From: Nitrospira sp. SG-bin2
Lineage (GTDB): Bacteria > Nitrospirota > Nitrospiria > Nitrospirales > Nitrospiraceae
Direction of reading: 5' to 3'
DNA: 14,203 bases
Assembly: GCA_002083405.1 (NCBI GenBank)
Contig: LVWT01000055.1
Coordinates: 1-14,203 of the forward strand
In this document: positions 6,290 through 13,023 of the stretch, in pieces
Position numbering within the stretch: position 1 is the stretch's first letter
Layout: each line of letters begins with the position of its first letter
Position numbers and translations under genes: made by a program
The notes under the pieces: generated by a model
Database searches by the model: none
Told to the model about the DNA's origin: nothing
What the model saw: the letters and a program-made list of their open reading frames with translations, nothing else

Positions 6290-7108
6290 TCACGGGAACA
6301 GCCGTCGCAATGTCAACCAATGCGCGGCCCGTCTCAAGCCCCGCAAGACCAGCGCGGATCCGCCGATGGCGACCGCATCCACGAGACAATACCACGCACT
6401 CGCTCCGCTTGGCGGATTCCCCTGGGGCCATCCCAGAAGCGGGTCGATCGCGGCCCATTTCCAGGCTCCGACCGCGGTGCCGATCAATTCCAGCCACGTC
6501 GTGATGAAAAAGGCGGCGAGGTAAACCATGGGAGATCGGCCGACGACCAGCCATGCCAAAAAAATACAGAACAGCAGAGCGCCGACCGCATCTCCCTGTT
6601 CCGCATATCCGCTGACTCCCCATAATGACCATGTGCCCCATACGCCGATGACAAACACGGCGATCGCCTTGGCATAGCGCATGAAAAACCCGGACCGAGC
6701 CAAGGCCACGGCCGTCAGATACACCATGCCGTGACCGGGCGGTACATAGGCCGGCACATTCTCGAATCGATACGTGTACCCCCCCATATACAACGAAGCA
6801 AAATGCTCGCCGGCCGTCGCAAACACGACGGCAATGACGACCTGCATTTGTGTCTCTCTATTTTCACCGAGTAAGAGTCCGGCCAAGCAGATCCAGGCGA
6901 TAGCCCCCAAGACCTGCTGTGTCTCCACACTTGCCCGTATTTCAAGCAACGCACTTGCGCCGACACAGATAAAGGTAAACGCTGCGATGGCATAATCGCG
7001 TTTTCTATGGGCAGAGTCGGCAGTGGCCTCGGGAAAATGGCGCAGCATTGCCGCCATGAGCACATCGGCGCCGAATCGTGAGCGCGTGGCAGGAGGGGAA
7101 GTTTCCAT
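6290..7108 (-). CDS. Multi-pass membrane protein of unknown function
   Basis: I do not recognise this 272-residue protein. It has about eight hydrophobic segments (roughly 38-56, 64-80, 86-106, 126-140, 148-166, 174-190, 195-215 and 236-256). Charged or polar residues lie in or beside them: Glu101-His102, the block YTYRFENVPAYVPPGHG around 111-127, Glu207, and GNPPSG at 230-235. Such conserved-looking motifs at membrane edges suggest an enzyme rather than a passive channel, with a faint similarity to integral carotenoid-modifying enzymes that I cannot confirm. The start is uncertain: ATG at 7108 has no clear ribosome site, and a Met at residue 18 is an alternative. It is transcribed toward the bacterioferritins (convergent, 87 bases apart) and has no operon partner in the window. 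Confidence 0.75.
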   Translation of the reverse strand: METSPPATRSRFGADVLMAAMLRHFPEATADSAHRKRDYAIAAFTFICVGASALLEIRASVETQQVLGAIAWICLAGLLLGENRETQMQVVIAVVFATAGEHFASLYMGGYTYRFENVPAYVPPGHGMVYLTAVALARSGFFMRYAKAIAVFVIGVWGTWSLWGVSGYAEQGDAVGALLFCIFLAWLVVGRSPMVYLAAFFITTWLELIGTAVGAWKWAAIDPLLGWPQGNPPSGASAWYCLVDAVAIGGSALVLRGLRRAAHWLTLRRLFP

Positions 7109-7497
7109 AGGTCAGGCAATACCGAACGGGCTCAAGTGACGGCCGGCCACAAAGCGTGATACAGACGGTATCTTACATCAGCGACTAGACACGGGCAAGT
7201 TTCCCAGGACAAATCCCGATGGACAGAACACAGCAGGGCTTTCCCCCCTTCCAAGAAATGTCCGCGACAGTGTACCCTAGGAGTAGCTTGATGATTCTTC
7301 GTGCAGACACTGCCACCCCGCAGTACGAGACCGGTGCCCGGAGCCCCACGGCCCTGACGCATTGTCGTGCTCCGGGCTGCGAGCCCGCCAGGGCGGGCTC
7401 GCTGGAACAGCGTATCGGCGACTGCAGCAGCAGCGTCGTGCCGGCGAGCACGTGCTTGAGAAGATAATTCCGTGACTCGATCCCATGGAGACCGAAC
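7109..7497. other. Divergent gap between membrane protein and MOSC gene
   Basis: These 389 bases show no convincing gene; the reading frames crossing them lack recognisable domains. They contain one striking GC-rich hairpin (7379-7402) and the MOSC ribosome site. A weak minus-strand promoter candidate (TTGCCC at 7193-7198, TAAGAT at 7170-7175, 17-base spacing) could serve the membrane protein. A GATAAT (7463-7468) without a good -35 precedes the MOSC gene. Confidence 0.45.
7379..7402. repeat. Perfect 11-bp GC-rich inverted repeat
   Basis: GCGAGCCCGCC (7379-7389) and GGCGGGCTCGC (7392-7402) are perfect inverted copies separated by AG. Neither strand has a following T-run, so it is not a standard intrinsic terminator. 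It could be a dispersed palindromic repeat of the genome or an mRNA-stabilising hairpin. Confidence 0.7.
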
Positions 7498-8220
7498 GTG
7501 AGTAATATAGTACTGAAGGCAACCGTCCTCTCGATCCAGATAGGGATGCCGCACACCGTCGGACAACGTGACGCAACAGAGCCCATGGATCAACTCTGGA
7601 CGACCGGGTTCTTCAAACATTCCGTTGCCGGCCCGGTACAGCTTCGGTCCCTCAATTTGGACGGAGATGGCCAGGCGGATTTAAAGAATCACGGTGGCCC
7701 TGAAAAGGCCGTGAATGTCTATCCCGTCGAACATTACCCCTATTGGCAACAGATGCTGGGCACGGACGAATTCCCCTTCGGATCGTTGGGGGAAAACTTC
7801 ACGACGGAAGGGCTGCTTGAAACTGAGGTGTGTCTTGGAGATATTTTTGAGGTCGGAGAGGCGCTCGTTCAGGTCTCACAGCCGCGACAACCCTGCTGGA
7901 AATTAGCACGGCGCTGGCGCAGAAAGGACCTGGCCCTCCGTGTACAAGAGAGCGGACGAACTGGATGGTATTTCCGTGTCATCAGAGAGGGAACCATTCA
8001 AGCAGGGTCGCGCCTCATGCTAGTAGAACGTCCCTGTCCAGAATGGACCGTGGCCTCAGCAAACGACGTGATGCATCGACGGACAGATGATATTCAAGCC
8101 GCTCAAAGCCTCGCAATGTGTCCGGCCCTTGCAGTCCGATGGCGCGAGACACTGAACAAGCGGATTGAGACGAAGACGGTCGGGTCAACTACGGCAAGGT
8201 TGTATGGACCCAACCTCTAA
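7498..8220 (+). CDS. MOSC domain protein, YiiM-like
   Basis: This 240-residue cytoplasmic protein has the MOSC fold motifs in order: KNHGGPEKAVNVYP (63-76), GSLGENFTTEGL (95-106) and QPRQPCWKLARR (128-139). Cys133 is in the position of the molybdenum-cofactor ligand Cys. Residues 181-225 form the three-helix domain found at the C-terminus of YiiM proteins. E. coli YiiM reduces N-hydroxylated purines such as 6-hydroxylaminopurine using a molybdenum cofactor. Given ammonia oxidation through hydroxylamine, removal of N-hydroxylated base analogues would be a sensible role here, but that is inference. The start is GTG at 7498 with GGAG (7487-7490) seven bases upstream. A downstream ATG at 7546 would remove the first beta strand and is unlikely. 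There is no close operon partner. Confidence 0.88.
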   Translation: MSNIVLKATVLSIQIGMPHTVGQRDATEPMDQLWTTGFFKHSVAGPVQLRSLNLDGDGQADLKNHGGPEKAVNVYPVEHYPYWQQMLGTDEFPFGSLGENFTTEGLLETEVCLGDIFEVGEALVQVSQPRQPCWKLARRWRRKDLALRVQESGRTGWYFRVIREGTIQAGSRLMLVERPCPEWTVASANDVMHRRTDDIQAAQSLAMCPALAVRWRETLNKRIETKTVGSTTARLYGPNL

Positions 8221-8265
8221 CACGCGCACGAAGTAGAACTGCTCTGCAACGAGTCAGTCTTATGG

Positions 8266-8271
8266 TATAGT
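8266..8271 (+). promoter_or_regulatory. Possible extended -10 element for the M28 peptidase gene
   Basis: TGG-TATAGT forms an extended -10 (TATAGT at 8266-8271), with a weak -35 TCTGCA at 8243-8248. The start of transcription would be near 8278, about 20 bases before the start codon. It lies in the 78-base gap after the MOSC gene. Confidence 0.4.
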
Positions 8272-8298
8272 TCCGTGCCATCTTAAGAGGCTCACTGC

Positions 8299-9855
8299 AT
8301 GAACGGCTCGACGCGCAACTGCTCCCCCTTCGTTGTTATGATCATTCTCCTGGGAATCATCCTCGCTCTGCTTCCCTCGGGAAGCCGAGGTTACGCGCAG
8401 TCGGAGGAAGACCAGCGTACATGGGTTGACGCACTCAAGAGCCTGTCGAGCGAACGGATGCTCGCCGACGTACGCACGTTAAGCAGCCCGGCGTTCAACG
8501 GACGGCAAGCCGGATCCGCCGATGACCTGCGATCCGCACAATGGGTTGCACAGGAATTGGCTTTGGCAGGAGTACAACTACCGATCATTGACAACAAGGG
8601 GATCGTCTTCCCTTCTACCGGGGCCGGCAAGGAAGAGCCGGTTGGCATCATGGCCTCGATGGTCTCCACGCCACTGATCGAACCAGACCCGGTCGTTCGC
8701 ATCGGCGCAGCAGACCAGTTGGTCACCGCGCAGTTGAGTAAAGACTATCTCCCGGTCTTTGACTCCCCCTCCGCCGATCTCCAGGGTCAGGTCGTCTTCG
8801 TCGGTTACGGCATCGTCGATCCCGCTCAGGGAATCGACGATTACGCCGGCGTCGATGTGAAGAACTGCATCGTGCTCTTCTTGCGTGGCAAACCGGATCA
8901 CTACCCAAGCCCCGTCAACCACGCCGACAAAGTCCGCTTCGCGCGAGATCGAGGAGCCGTAGCCTATCTGACGGCAACTGGGCCGATTATCAGCCCATAT
9001 GAAACTCGCCGCGGAGCCACAGGAAAGCCCAGCGCATTGTATGGGCAGCTCTCCCCTGACCAAGCCCTCCCTGGCGCGTGGATCAGCACGAAATTGGCGG
9101 AGACGCTCCTCGCCGGAAGCGGAGACGAGTCCAATCCTGATAACCGCCTTCGCACCCTCCAGGAACAACTCAATAACGCCCCAGCAGCGCAATCGCGCCT
9201 CGTCAATCGATATGCCTCTCTCCAGTGGAAAACCACGATGGCGGGCGGCTTGCTGACGAACGTGGTCGGGATAATTCCTGGTACAGGGCCGGATACTATC
9301 GTCATCGGCGCCCATCGCGACCATTTCGGACGTCCAGCGGGCCTCTGGTTTCCTGGCGCTGACGACAATGCATCAGGAACGGCCATAGTCCTGGAGGTCG
9401 CGCGGGCCCTTGGGAAACTCGGCCTGCGTCCTCAACAGTCAATCCTCTTTCTCTCATTCAGTGGACATGAGAGAGATTCGCTCGGATCACGCCTCTATAC
9501 AACGAAACCTGTCACCCCCCTCGGCTCAACGAAAGCCATGATCAACATCGACCATGTCGGAGCGGGAGACGGAGTGTTAATCCTCCGTGTCGCAGAGTTT
9601 AAGAAATCTACGTTAAAGGAAGCAGGGTACGCGGTGGGTTTGGTACGCAAACTTGACTATTACGGATTCTTGCCCGGCGGCGACGACGAACCCTTCAAAG
9701 AGGCAGGAATTCCAACCGTCAGCATCGCAAGCGGCGGGGCCCACCCGCACATGCATCAGCCTACCGACACCGCCGACACGATCAATCCGGAAATTTTGCG
9801 GAACATAGCACGGTATGTCCTCGCGCTCACCTGGCAACTGGCGAATACGCAATAG
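8299..9855 (+). CDS. Exported M28-family metallopeptidase-like protein with altered catalytic residue
   Basis: This 518-residue protein has a signal peptide (about 1-33, ending GYA|Q), an inserted PA-like domain (about 155-275), and a C-terminal M28 aminopeptidase domain (about 320-515). The usual zinc ligands are visible: His339 in GAHRDHFG, Asp356 in GADDNASG, Glu391, Asp418 in MINIDHVG and His486 in HPHMHQPTDT. In most M28 enzymes the general base is the first Glu of an EE pair in a GEExGLLGS motif. Here the motif reads GHERDSLGS, so the base position is His390. It could be a low-activity or non-proteolytic member, or the His may take over. ATG at 8299 is supported by an AAGAGG ribosome site (8285-8290) and an immediate signal peptide. 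It probably acts outside the cytoplasmic membrane on peptides; no operon partner is evident. Confidence 0.85.
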   Translation: MNGSTRNCSPFVVMIILLGIILALLPSGSRGYAQSEEDQRTWVDALKSLSSERMLADVRTLSSPAFNGRQAGSADDLRSAQWVAQELALAGVQLPIIDNKGIVFPSTGAGKEEPVGIMASMVSTPLIEPDPVVRIGAADQLVTAQLSKDYLPVFDSPSADLQGQVVFVGYGIVDPAQGIDDYAGVDVKNCIVLFLRGKPDHYPSPVNHADKVRFARDRGAVAYLTATGPIISPYETRRGATGKPSALYGQLSPDQALPGAWISTKLAETLLAGSGDESNPDNRLRTLQEQLNNAPAAQSRLVNRYASLQWKTTMAGGLLTNVVGIIPGTGPDTIVIGAHRDHFGRPAGLWFPGADDNASGTAIVLEVARALGKLGLRPQQSILFLSFSGHERDSLGSRLYTTKPVTPLGSTKAMINIDHVGAGDGVLILRVAEFKKSTLKEAGYAVGLVRKLDYYGFLPGGDDEPFKEAGIPTVSIASGGAHPHMHQPTDTADTINPEILRNIARYVLALTWQLANTQ

Positions 9856-9954
9856 AAGAATGTGCGCTGGGCTCAGGCCAGAGAGCTGGGCAATGCTCGG
9901 CTATTCACGTAGCGGTCGCATCGTCCTCCGGAACCTTACTTACCCACGCTCAAA

Positions 9955-10560
9955 TCAATGGCGCATATGAGCCCTTGAGGAATCCGGGAGCAGACGGAAC
10001 GACCGCAGCATTTTCCCGCCCGTGGCGCCATACGGCACGAGACCGTACACATACTGATCGGTCGCAAGATAGACGAACTCGTTAGGGGCAGGTTGCTGTC
10101 GGAGGGTCACTCTCAACCCTTCCTTCACGCCCGTCAGTCGAACCGGAGAAATCTCGCTGCCGGGAGGCAGCAGTCCGGATGAGTCCAGCCACTCGCGTAG
10201 CGAGGGGCTCGGCGATCGCTCGAACACGCTGACAGTCAATCCCGGAGGTTCATGGTCTGCAACCCGGCCTGCCGCGATGTCTTTCCGTTGAAGGTGCACG
10301 CGGTGGACTGCCGCCGGCTGCGTGGTTGCCTGATGTGGGTCATCCATGAGAAGCACATATTCGGTTGGATAATATTTGACGGTAAAGCCATGGGTACGGT
10401 CAGTGTGCTTCTCCCGGCTTTCCGTTCGGACCACAGGCGACGACTCCGTCGACTTGCCGACTTGCCGTACCGTGCTGTCGCAACCGGCCAAGACAAGACC
10501 CGCGACAATCATCATTGAAAACCAACCGACTCGAAACAGGATCGGTGTACCGTTCGGCAT
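9955..10560 (-). CDS. Lipoprotein of unknown function
   Basis: I start this gene at ATG 10560, giving 201 residues. This places a lipoprotein signal at the N-terminus (MPNGTPILFRVGW, a hydrophobic stretch, then lipobox LAGC with Cys27). A GAGGGG ribosome site lies eight bases upstream. The open frame extends to 10725, but the extra 55 residues would bury the signal. The mature protein has a polar linker (30-60), then a compact domain containing HGFTVKYYPTEYVLL, GLTVSVFERS, LREWLDSSGLLPPG, GLRVTLRQQ and YVYGLVPYG, reading like an alternating-strand fold of the kind seen in PsbP-like lipoproteins. I cannot assign a function. It is convergent with the M28 gene (99 bases apart) and divergent from the isomerase gene. 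Confidence 0.75.
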   Translation of the reverse strand: MPNGTPILFRVGWFSMMIVAGLVLAGCDSTVRQVGKSTESSPVVRTESREKHTDRTHGFTVKYYPTEYVLLMDDPHQATTQPAAVHRVHLQRKDIAAGRVADHEPPGLTVSVFERSPSPSLREWLDSSGLLPPGSEISPVRLTGVKEGLRVTLRQQPAPNEFVYLATDQYVYGLVPYGATGGKMLRSFRLLPDSSRAHMRH

Positions 10561-11027
10561 CTGATGTACCCCTCGTGCTTCCTTCTCCTGTGTGTGAAAC
10601 CGACGAATCAGCACGGCAATCCACCGATCGGCAAATGGAGGGTGGCGCACAGCTGATTCGACACGTTTCCGCGTGGGTGATCTTGCACGGAGATAGCCGA
10701 GGTTGTCAATGCATCCGGTGCGCACACGGGACTATCGGGCCAGGCCGCTTCCATGCCACACAAACCACGCGACATTGACTTTCTCAGTCCGAGGATTCGT
10801 CAAGGAGCACATGGTTTCCTCACGCCCACCTGCCGGCTGAGCTAGGCCGGGTCCACCTGTGCAAGGTCCACCCCCTCGAAACTAAAATGGCTGACATAGC
10901 GTTTTCGCCACCGAACGGCTGGGCGAACCGGAAGAGAGGCCGCGCAAAGCAGAAAAACCTAAAATCGGACGAAGCTTACCGATCTAGTGAGACCTCTCAA
11001 ATATCGACAATGAGGTGCCTCAAACAA

Positions 11028-11057
11028 AAACCGCTGGGGCGATCGCACCAGCGGTTT
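11028..11057 (-). terminator. Intrinsic terminator-like hairpin, best read on the minus strand
   Basis: AAACCGCTGG (11028-11037) and CCAGCGGTTT (11048-11057) form a perfect 10-bp stem around a 10-base loop that itself contains GCGATCGC. On the minus strand the stem is followed by TTTTTGTTTG, a typical U-run. On the plus strand only TTT then CCC follows. No minus-strand gene is seen to the right that would need it. Confidence 0.6.
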
Positions 11058-11098
11058 CCCGTTATGACCTGCTGGACCGGCCCCAATACTTCCGCTGC

Positions 11099-11110
11099 GA
11101 CAAATTTGTC
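11099..11110. promoter_or_regulatory. 12-bp palindrome abutting the -35 of the FKBP promoter
   Basis: GACAAATTTGTC is a perfect palindrome that ends one base before the proposed -35 element. The position suits a regulator binding just upstream of RNA polymerase. Confidence 0.45.
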
Positions 11111-11139
11111 TTGATCCCCATCGCGTCATCGCATATTTT
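11111..11139 (+). promoter_or_regulatory. Sigma70-type promoter for the FKBP isomerase gene
   Basis: TTGATC (11111-11116) and TATTTT (11134-11139) are spaced by exactly 17 bases, each with four of six consensus matches. The start of transcription would be near 11146. Two palindromes bracket the site, which suggests regulation. Confidence 0.5.
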
Positions 11140-11156
11140 ACATGGCTTCGCGCCTT

Positions 11157-11172
11157 CTGATATCGATATCAG
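11157..11172. promoter_or_regulatory. 16-bp perfect palindrome in the FKBP leader, possible operator
   Basis: CTGATATCGATATCAG is a perfect 16-bp palindrome lying about 10-26 bases after the predicted transcription start and about 20 bases before the ribosome site. A dimeric repressor bound there would block early elongation. Confidence 0.5.
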
Positions 11173-11206
11173 GTCCGGCCAGTCACATATACAGAAAGGA
11201 CCGCTC

Positions 11207-11887
11207 ATGCGTTTCGTTGTCTCCAGTTTGGCGATCATGCTCTGCCTGGGAACCACTGCGACATTCGCGGCGGCGGCAGAACCCACGACCGATGAACAGA
11301 AAACCTTCTATGCTATGGGATTAGCCATCAGCCAATCGATCAGCACCTTCACCCTAAGCGAATCTGAACTCGAAATCGTCAAGGCCGGCATCACCGATGG
11401 AGTATTCAAACGGCCACCTAAGGTGGATCTCCAGACGTTCGGCCCGAAGATTCAATTACTGCAAGAGGCCCGCGCTGCGGCCCTTGCAGAACCCGAGAAG
11501 AAAGCGGGTGCTGCCTTCCTCGCAAAGATCGCGGCAGAACCCGGCGCCAAGAAAACCGAGTCCGGCGCGGTTCTCAGGACCATCAAGGAAGGGAGCGGCG
11601 CCATTCCGAAAATCTCGGACATAGTGAAGGTGCATTACCAAGGAACCTTGATTGACGGAACGGTGTTCGATAGTTTAGCCAAGCAGGGCGAACCGGCTAC
11701 GCTGAGAGTGAATGAAATGAGCAAGTGTTGGGCGGAAGGGATACGGCAGATGAAGGTCGGCAGCAAGAGCACCCTGGTCTGCCCGTCCAGTCTCGCCTAT
11801 CGCGACAAAGGCTCTCCCCCCCTGATCAAGCCCGGCGCGACGTTAGTGTTTGAAATCGAACTCCTTGAGATCGTCGCTACCAAGTAG
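11207..11887 (+). CDS. Exported FKBP-type peptidyl-prolyl cis-trans isomerase
   Basis: I start this gene at ATG 11207, giving 226 residues, because a signal peptide begins there (MRFVVSSLAIMLCLG, cleavage after about Ala24) and AAAGGA (11195-11200) lies six bases upstream. The open frame reaches back to 11015, but that extension has no signal and crosses the promoter region. Residues 28-110 form a helical N-terminal dimerisation segment like that of FkpA/Mip proteins. Residues 118-222 are the FKBP domain, with VHYQGTLIDGTVFD and the pocket residues Tyr144, Phe154, Asp155, Trp175, Tyr198 and Phe215 all present. The enzyme catalyses proline isomerisation and assists folding of exported proteins in the periplasm. 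It lies alone between two gene-poor gaps. An extra Cys pair (Cys174, Cys192) could form a disulfide. Confidence 0.9.
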   Translation: MRFVVSSLAIMLCLGTTATFAAAAEPTTDEQKTFYAMGLAISQSISTFTLSESELEIVKAGITDGVFKRPPKVDLQTFGPKIQLLQEARAAALAEPEKKAGAAFLAKIAAEPGAKKTESGAVLRTIKEGSGAIPKISDIVKVHYQGTLIDGTVFDSLAKQGEPATLRVNEMSKCWAEGIRQMKVGSKSTLVCPSSLAYRDKGSPPLIKPGATLVFEIELLEIVATK

Positions 11888-12450
11888 CCCGCACGATAAG
11901 TCCCCATGGGATCGAGCTGGATATTTTCCAGCTCGATCTCGGGGGTCCGCACTGTGCGCGTTCTGCGAGCAAGAAGGATATCCAGCCACTCCTTCCTCCT
12001 CCCCATATTTCTACTTGGGATTGACGGGCAATAGTGCAACCTCTTGACACTAGATTAGTGGTATGTTACATGCCCTTCTCTTAATGCGAGAGAATGGCGC
12101 AGCGAGACAACTTTCCCGCTGTGTAGCTGTGCCCGGAAGGTCTCTGCTGCCGTCGGTGTGGCAGGCCTGGATTATTTTCGATATGATATTCCCAAAGGGG
12201 AACACAACCGGTCGAATCAAGAGTATAGTGAAGAGGCGGAACGGTTGATTTAGGCAAGGGGTATTCATCGTCAACCATGGCTGGTACGTTATTTTCGATG
12301 ATCGCGTTGTTTGAATCACATGCAACATGTATTTAGCCCGTTCGAAGCCGGCAAGCAGGTGCCGTCCTAATTCTCACCTGTGATGTGCCCCATGAGGCAG
12401 GACCTCGTCGATAAACCAAACTCACCATTTAGAAAAATAAGGAGGCGGGA
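11888..12450. other. 563-base gap between FKBP and cytochrome c genes
   Basis: No convincing gene is present. The gap contains the strong hairpin at 11910-11938, a small inverted repeat CACTA-GAT-TAGTG (12048-12060) next to a perfect TTGACA (12044-12049) that lacks a matching -10, and a weak promoter candidate (TTGTTT at 12307-12312, TATTTA at 12330-12335, 17-base spacing) that could serve the cytochrome gene. The stretch 12060-12430 reads as more AT-rich than the flanking genes. Confidence 0.45.
11910..11938. repeat. 12-bp hairpin downstream of the FKBP gene
   Basis: GATCGAGCTGGA (11910-11921) and TCCAGCTCGATC (11927-11938) form a perfect 12-bp stem with loop TATTT, 20 bases after the stop codon. 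The stem is terminator-like and strong, but no T-run follows on either strand. It may protect the 3' end of the message or terminate weakly. Confidence 0.65.
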
Positions 12451-12912
12451 ATGACTGGAAGGAATTTCTGTATGTCGATCGTGATGATGGGGAGCGCGCT
12501 GATTCTGTCAGGAGGCATGGCGTTCGCTGACGATGATCCCCCTTTGCCCCCGGTTCCAGCCGAGTATGCGGACAAGAAAATGCCGGCTGGAGGGTGGACG
12601 GATCCTAAGGCTATCGAAGAGGGAGAGCAGATTTACAAGGGCGATGTGAATCCGAACGTCAACTGTGGCAGCTGCCATGGCAAGGACGGGCAACCGGTCA
12701 AGAAGGGTGCGCGGGACATGCGTGATCCGAAAAATATCTGCCGGTGGTCCGACGCGTTCTGGTTCTGGCGTATATCGGAAGGGATCCCGAAGACGAAAAT
12801 GAAAGGTTTTAAGAACAGCCTGACGGAAGAGCAGATCTGGCATGTGATGGCGTTTGAGAATATGTTCTCGAACGGGGGCAAGCCGCACGATCACTCATGC
12901 TACAAACCCTAA
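12451..12912 (+). CDS. Exported mono-haem cytochrome c
   Basis: This 153-residue protein has a signal peptide (cleavage after about Ala27, AFA|DDD) and a single haem site CGSCH at 72-76. The likely axial Met is Met117 in TKMKGFKNSLTEEQIW, the usual position in class I cytochromes. Aromatic residues SDAFWFWRISEG (100-111) pack nearby. The C-terminus carries an unusual HDHSC cluster (146-150), which might bind a metal. Cys97 and Cys150 are extra cysteines outside the haem site. ATG at 12451 has an AAGGAGG ribosome site (12439-12445). It precedes the NirK-like gene by 111 bases on the same strand and could carry electrons to or from it; this pairing is inferred. No specific family name can be given. 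Confidence 0.9.
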   Translation: MTGRNFCMSIVMMGSALILSGGMAFADDDPPLPPVPAEYADKKMPAGGWTDPKAIEEGEQIYKGDVNPNVNCGSCHGKDGQPVKKGARDMRDPKNICRWSDAFWFWRISEGIPKTKMKGFKNSLTEEQIWHVMAFENMFSNGGKPHDHSCYKP

Positions 12913-13023
12913 TCATCAGGCAGATCATGACGATGCCCTGAACCGGGGCTGAAACCATTCGGGTCATGCCACGTCCTATGAGAAAAGAAACTATCAGGGC
13001 AGTCCAAAATCAAAGGAGGCACA

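Larger units (their letters stand above)
10561..11206. other. Long divergent gap between lipoprotein and FKBP genes
   Basis: These 646 bases contain no convincing protein gene; short frames at 10887-11114 and 11015-11206 lack recognisable features. The right half is rich in signals: a terminator-like hairpin (11028-11057), a perfect 12-bp palindrome (11099-11110), a sigma70-type promoter (11111-11139) and a perfect 16-bp palindrome (11157-11172). The left half (10561-11020) holds the lipoprotein ribosome site and a short hairpin CCGGC/GCCGG near 10843-10860, otherwise nothing I can support. Confidence 0.5.

Noticed and set aside
7132..7620. 162-codon minus-strand open frame between the membrane protein and MOSC genes
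   Set aside because: It overlaps the MOSC start and the GC-rich hairpin and has no recognisable motif.
8578..9324. 248-codon minus-strand open frame opposite the M28 gene
   Set aside because: Antisense to a coherent peptidase with all zinc ligands; no start signal or domain.
10561..10725. N-terminal extension of the lipoprotein frame
   Set aside because: It would place 55 residues before a good lipoprotein signal; the ATG at 10560 has a ribosome site and the signal at the right place.
10836..10866. tRNA-like stretch on the minus strand (GGCCTAGCTCAGCCGGCAG)
   Set aside because: It resembles a D-arm, but no matching acceptor stem, anticodon arm or T-arm can be paired around it.
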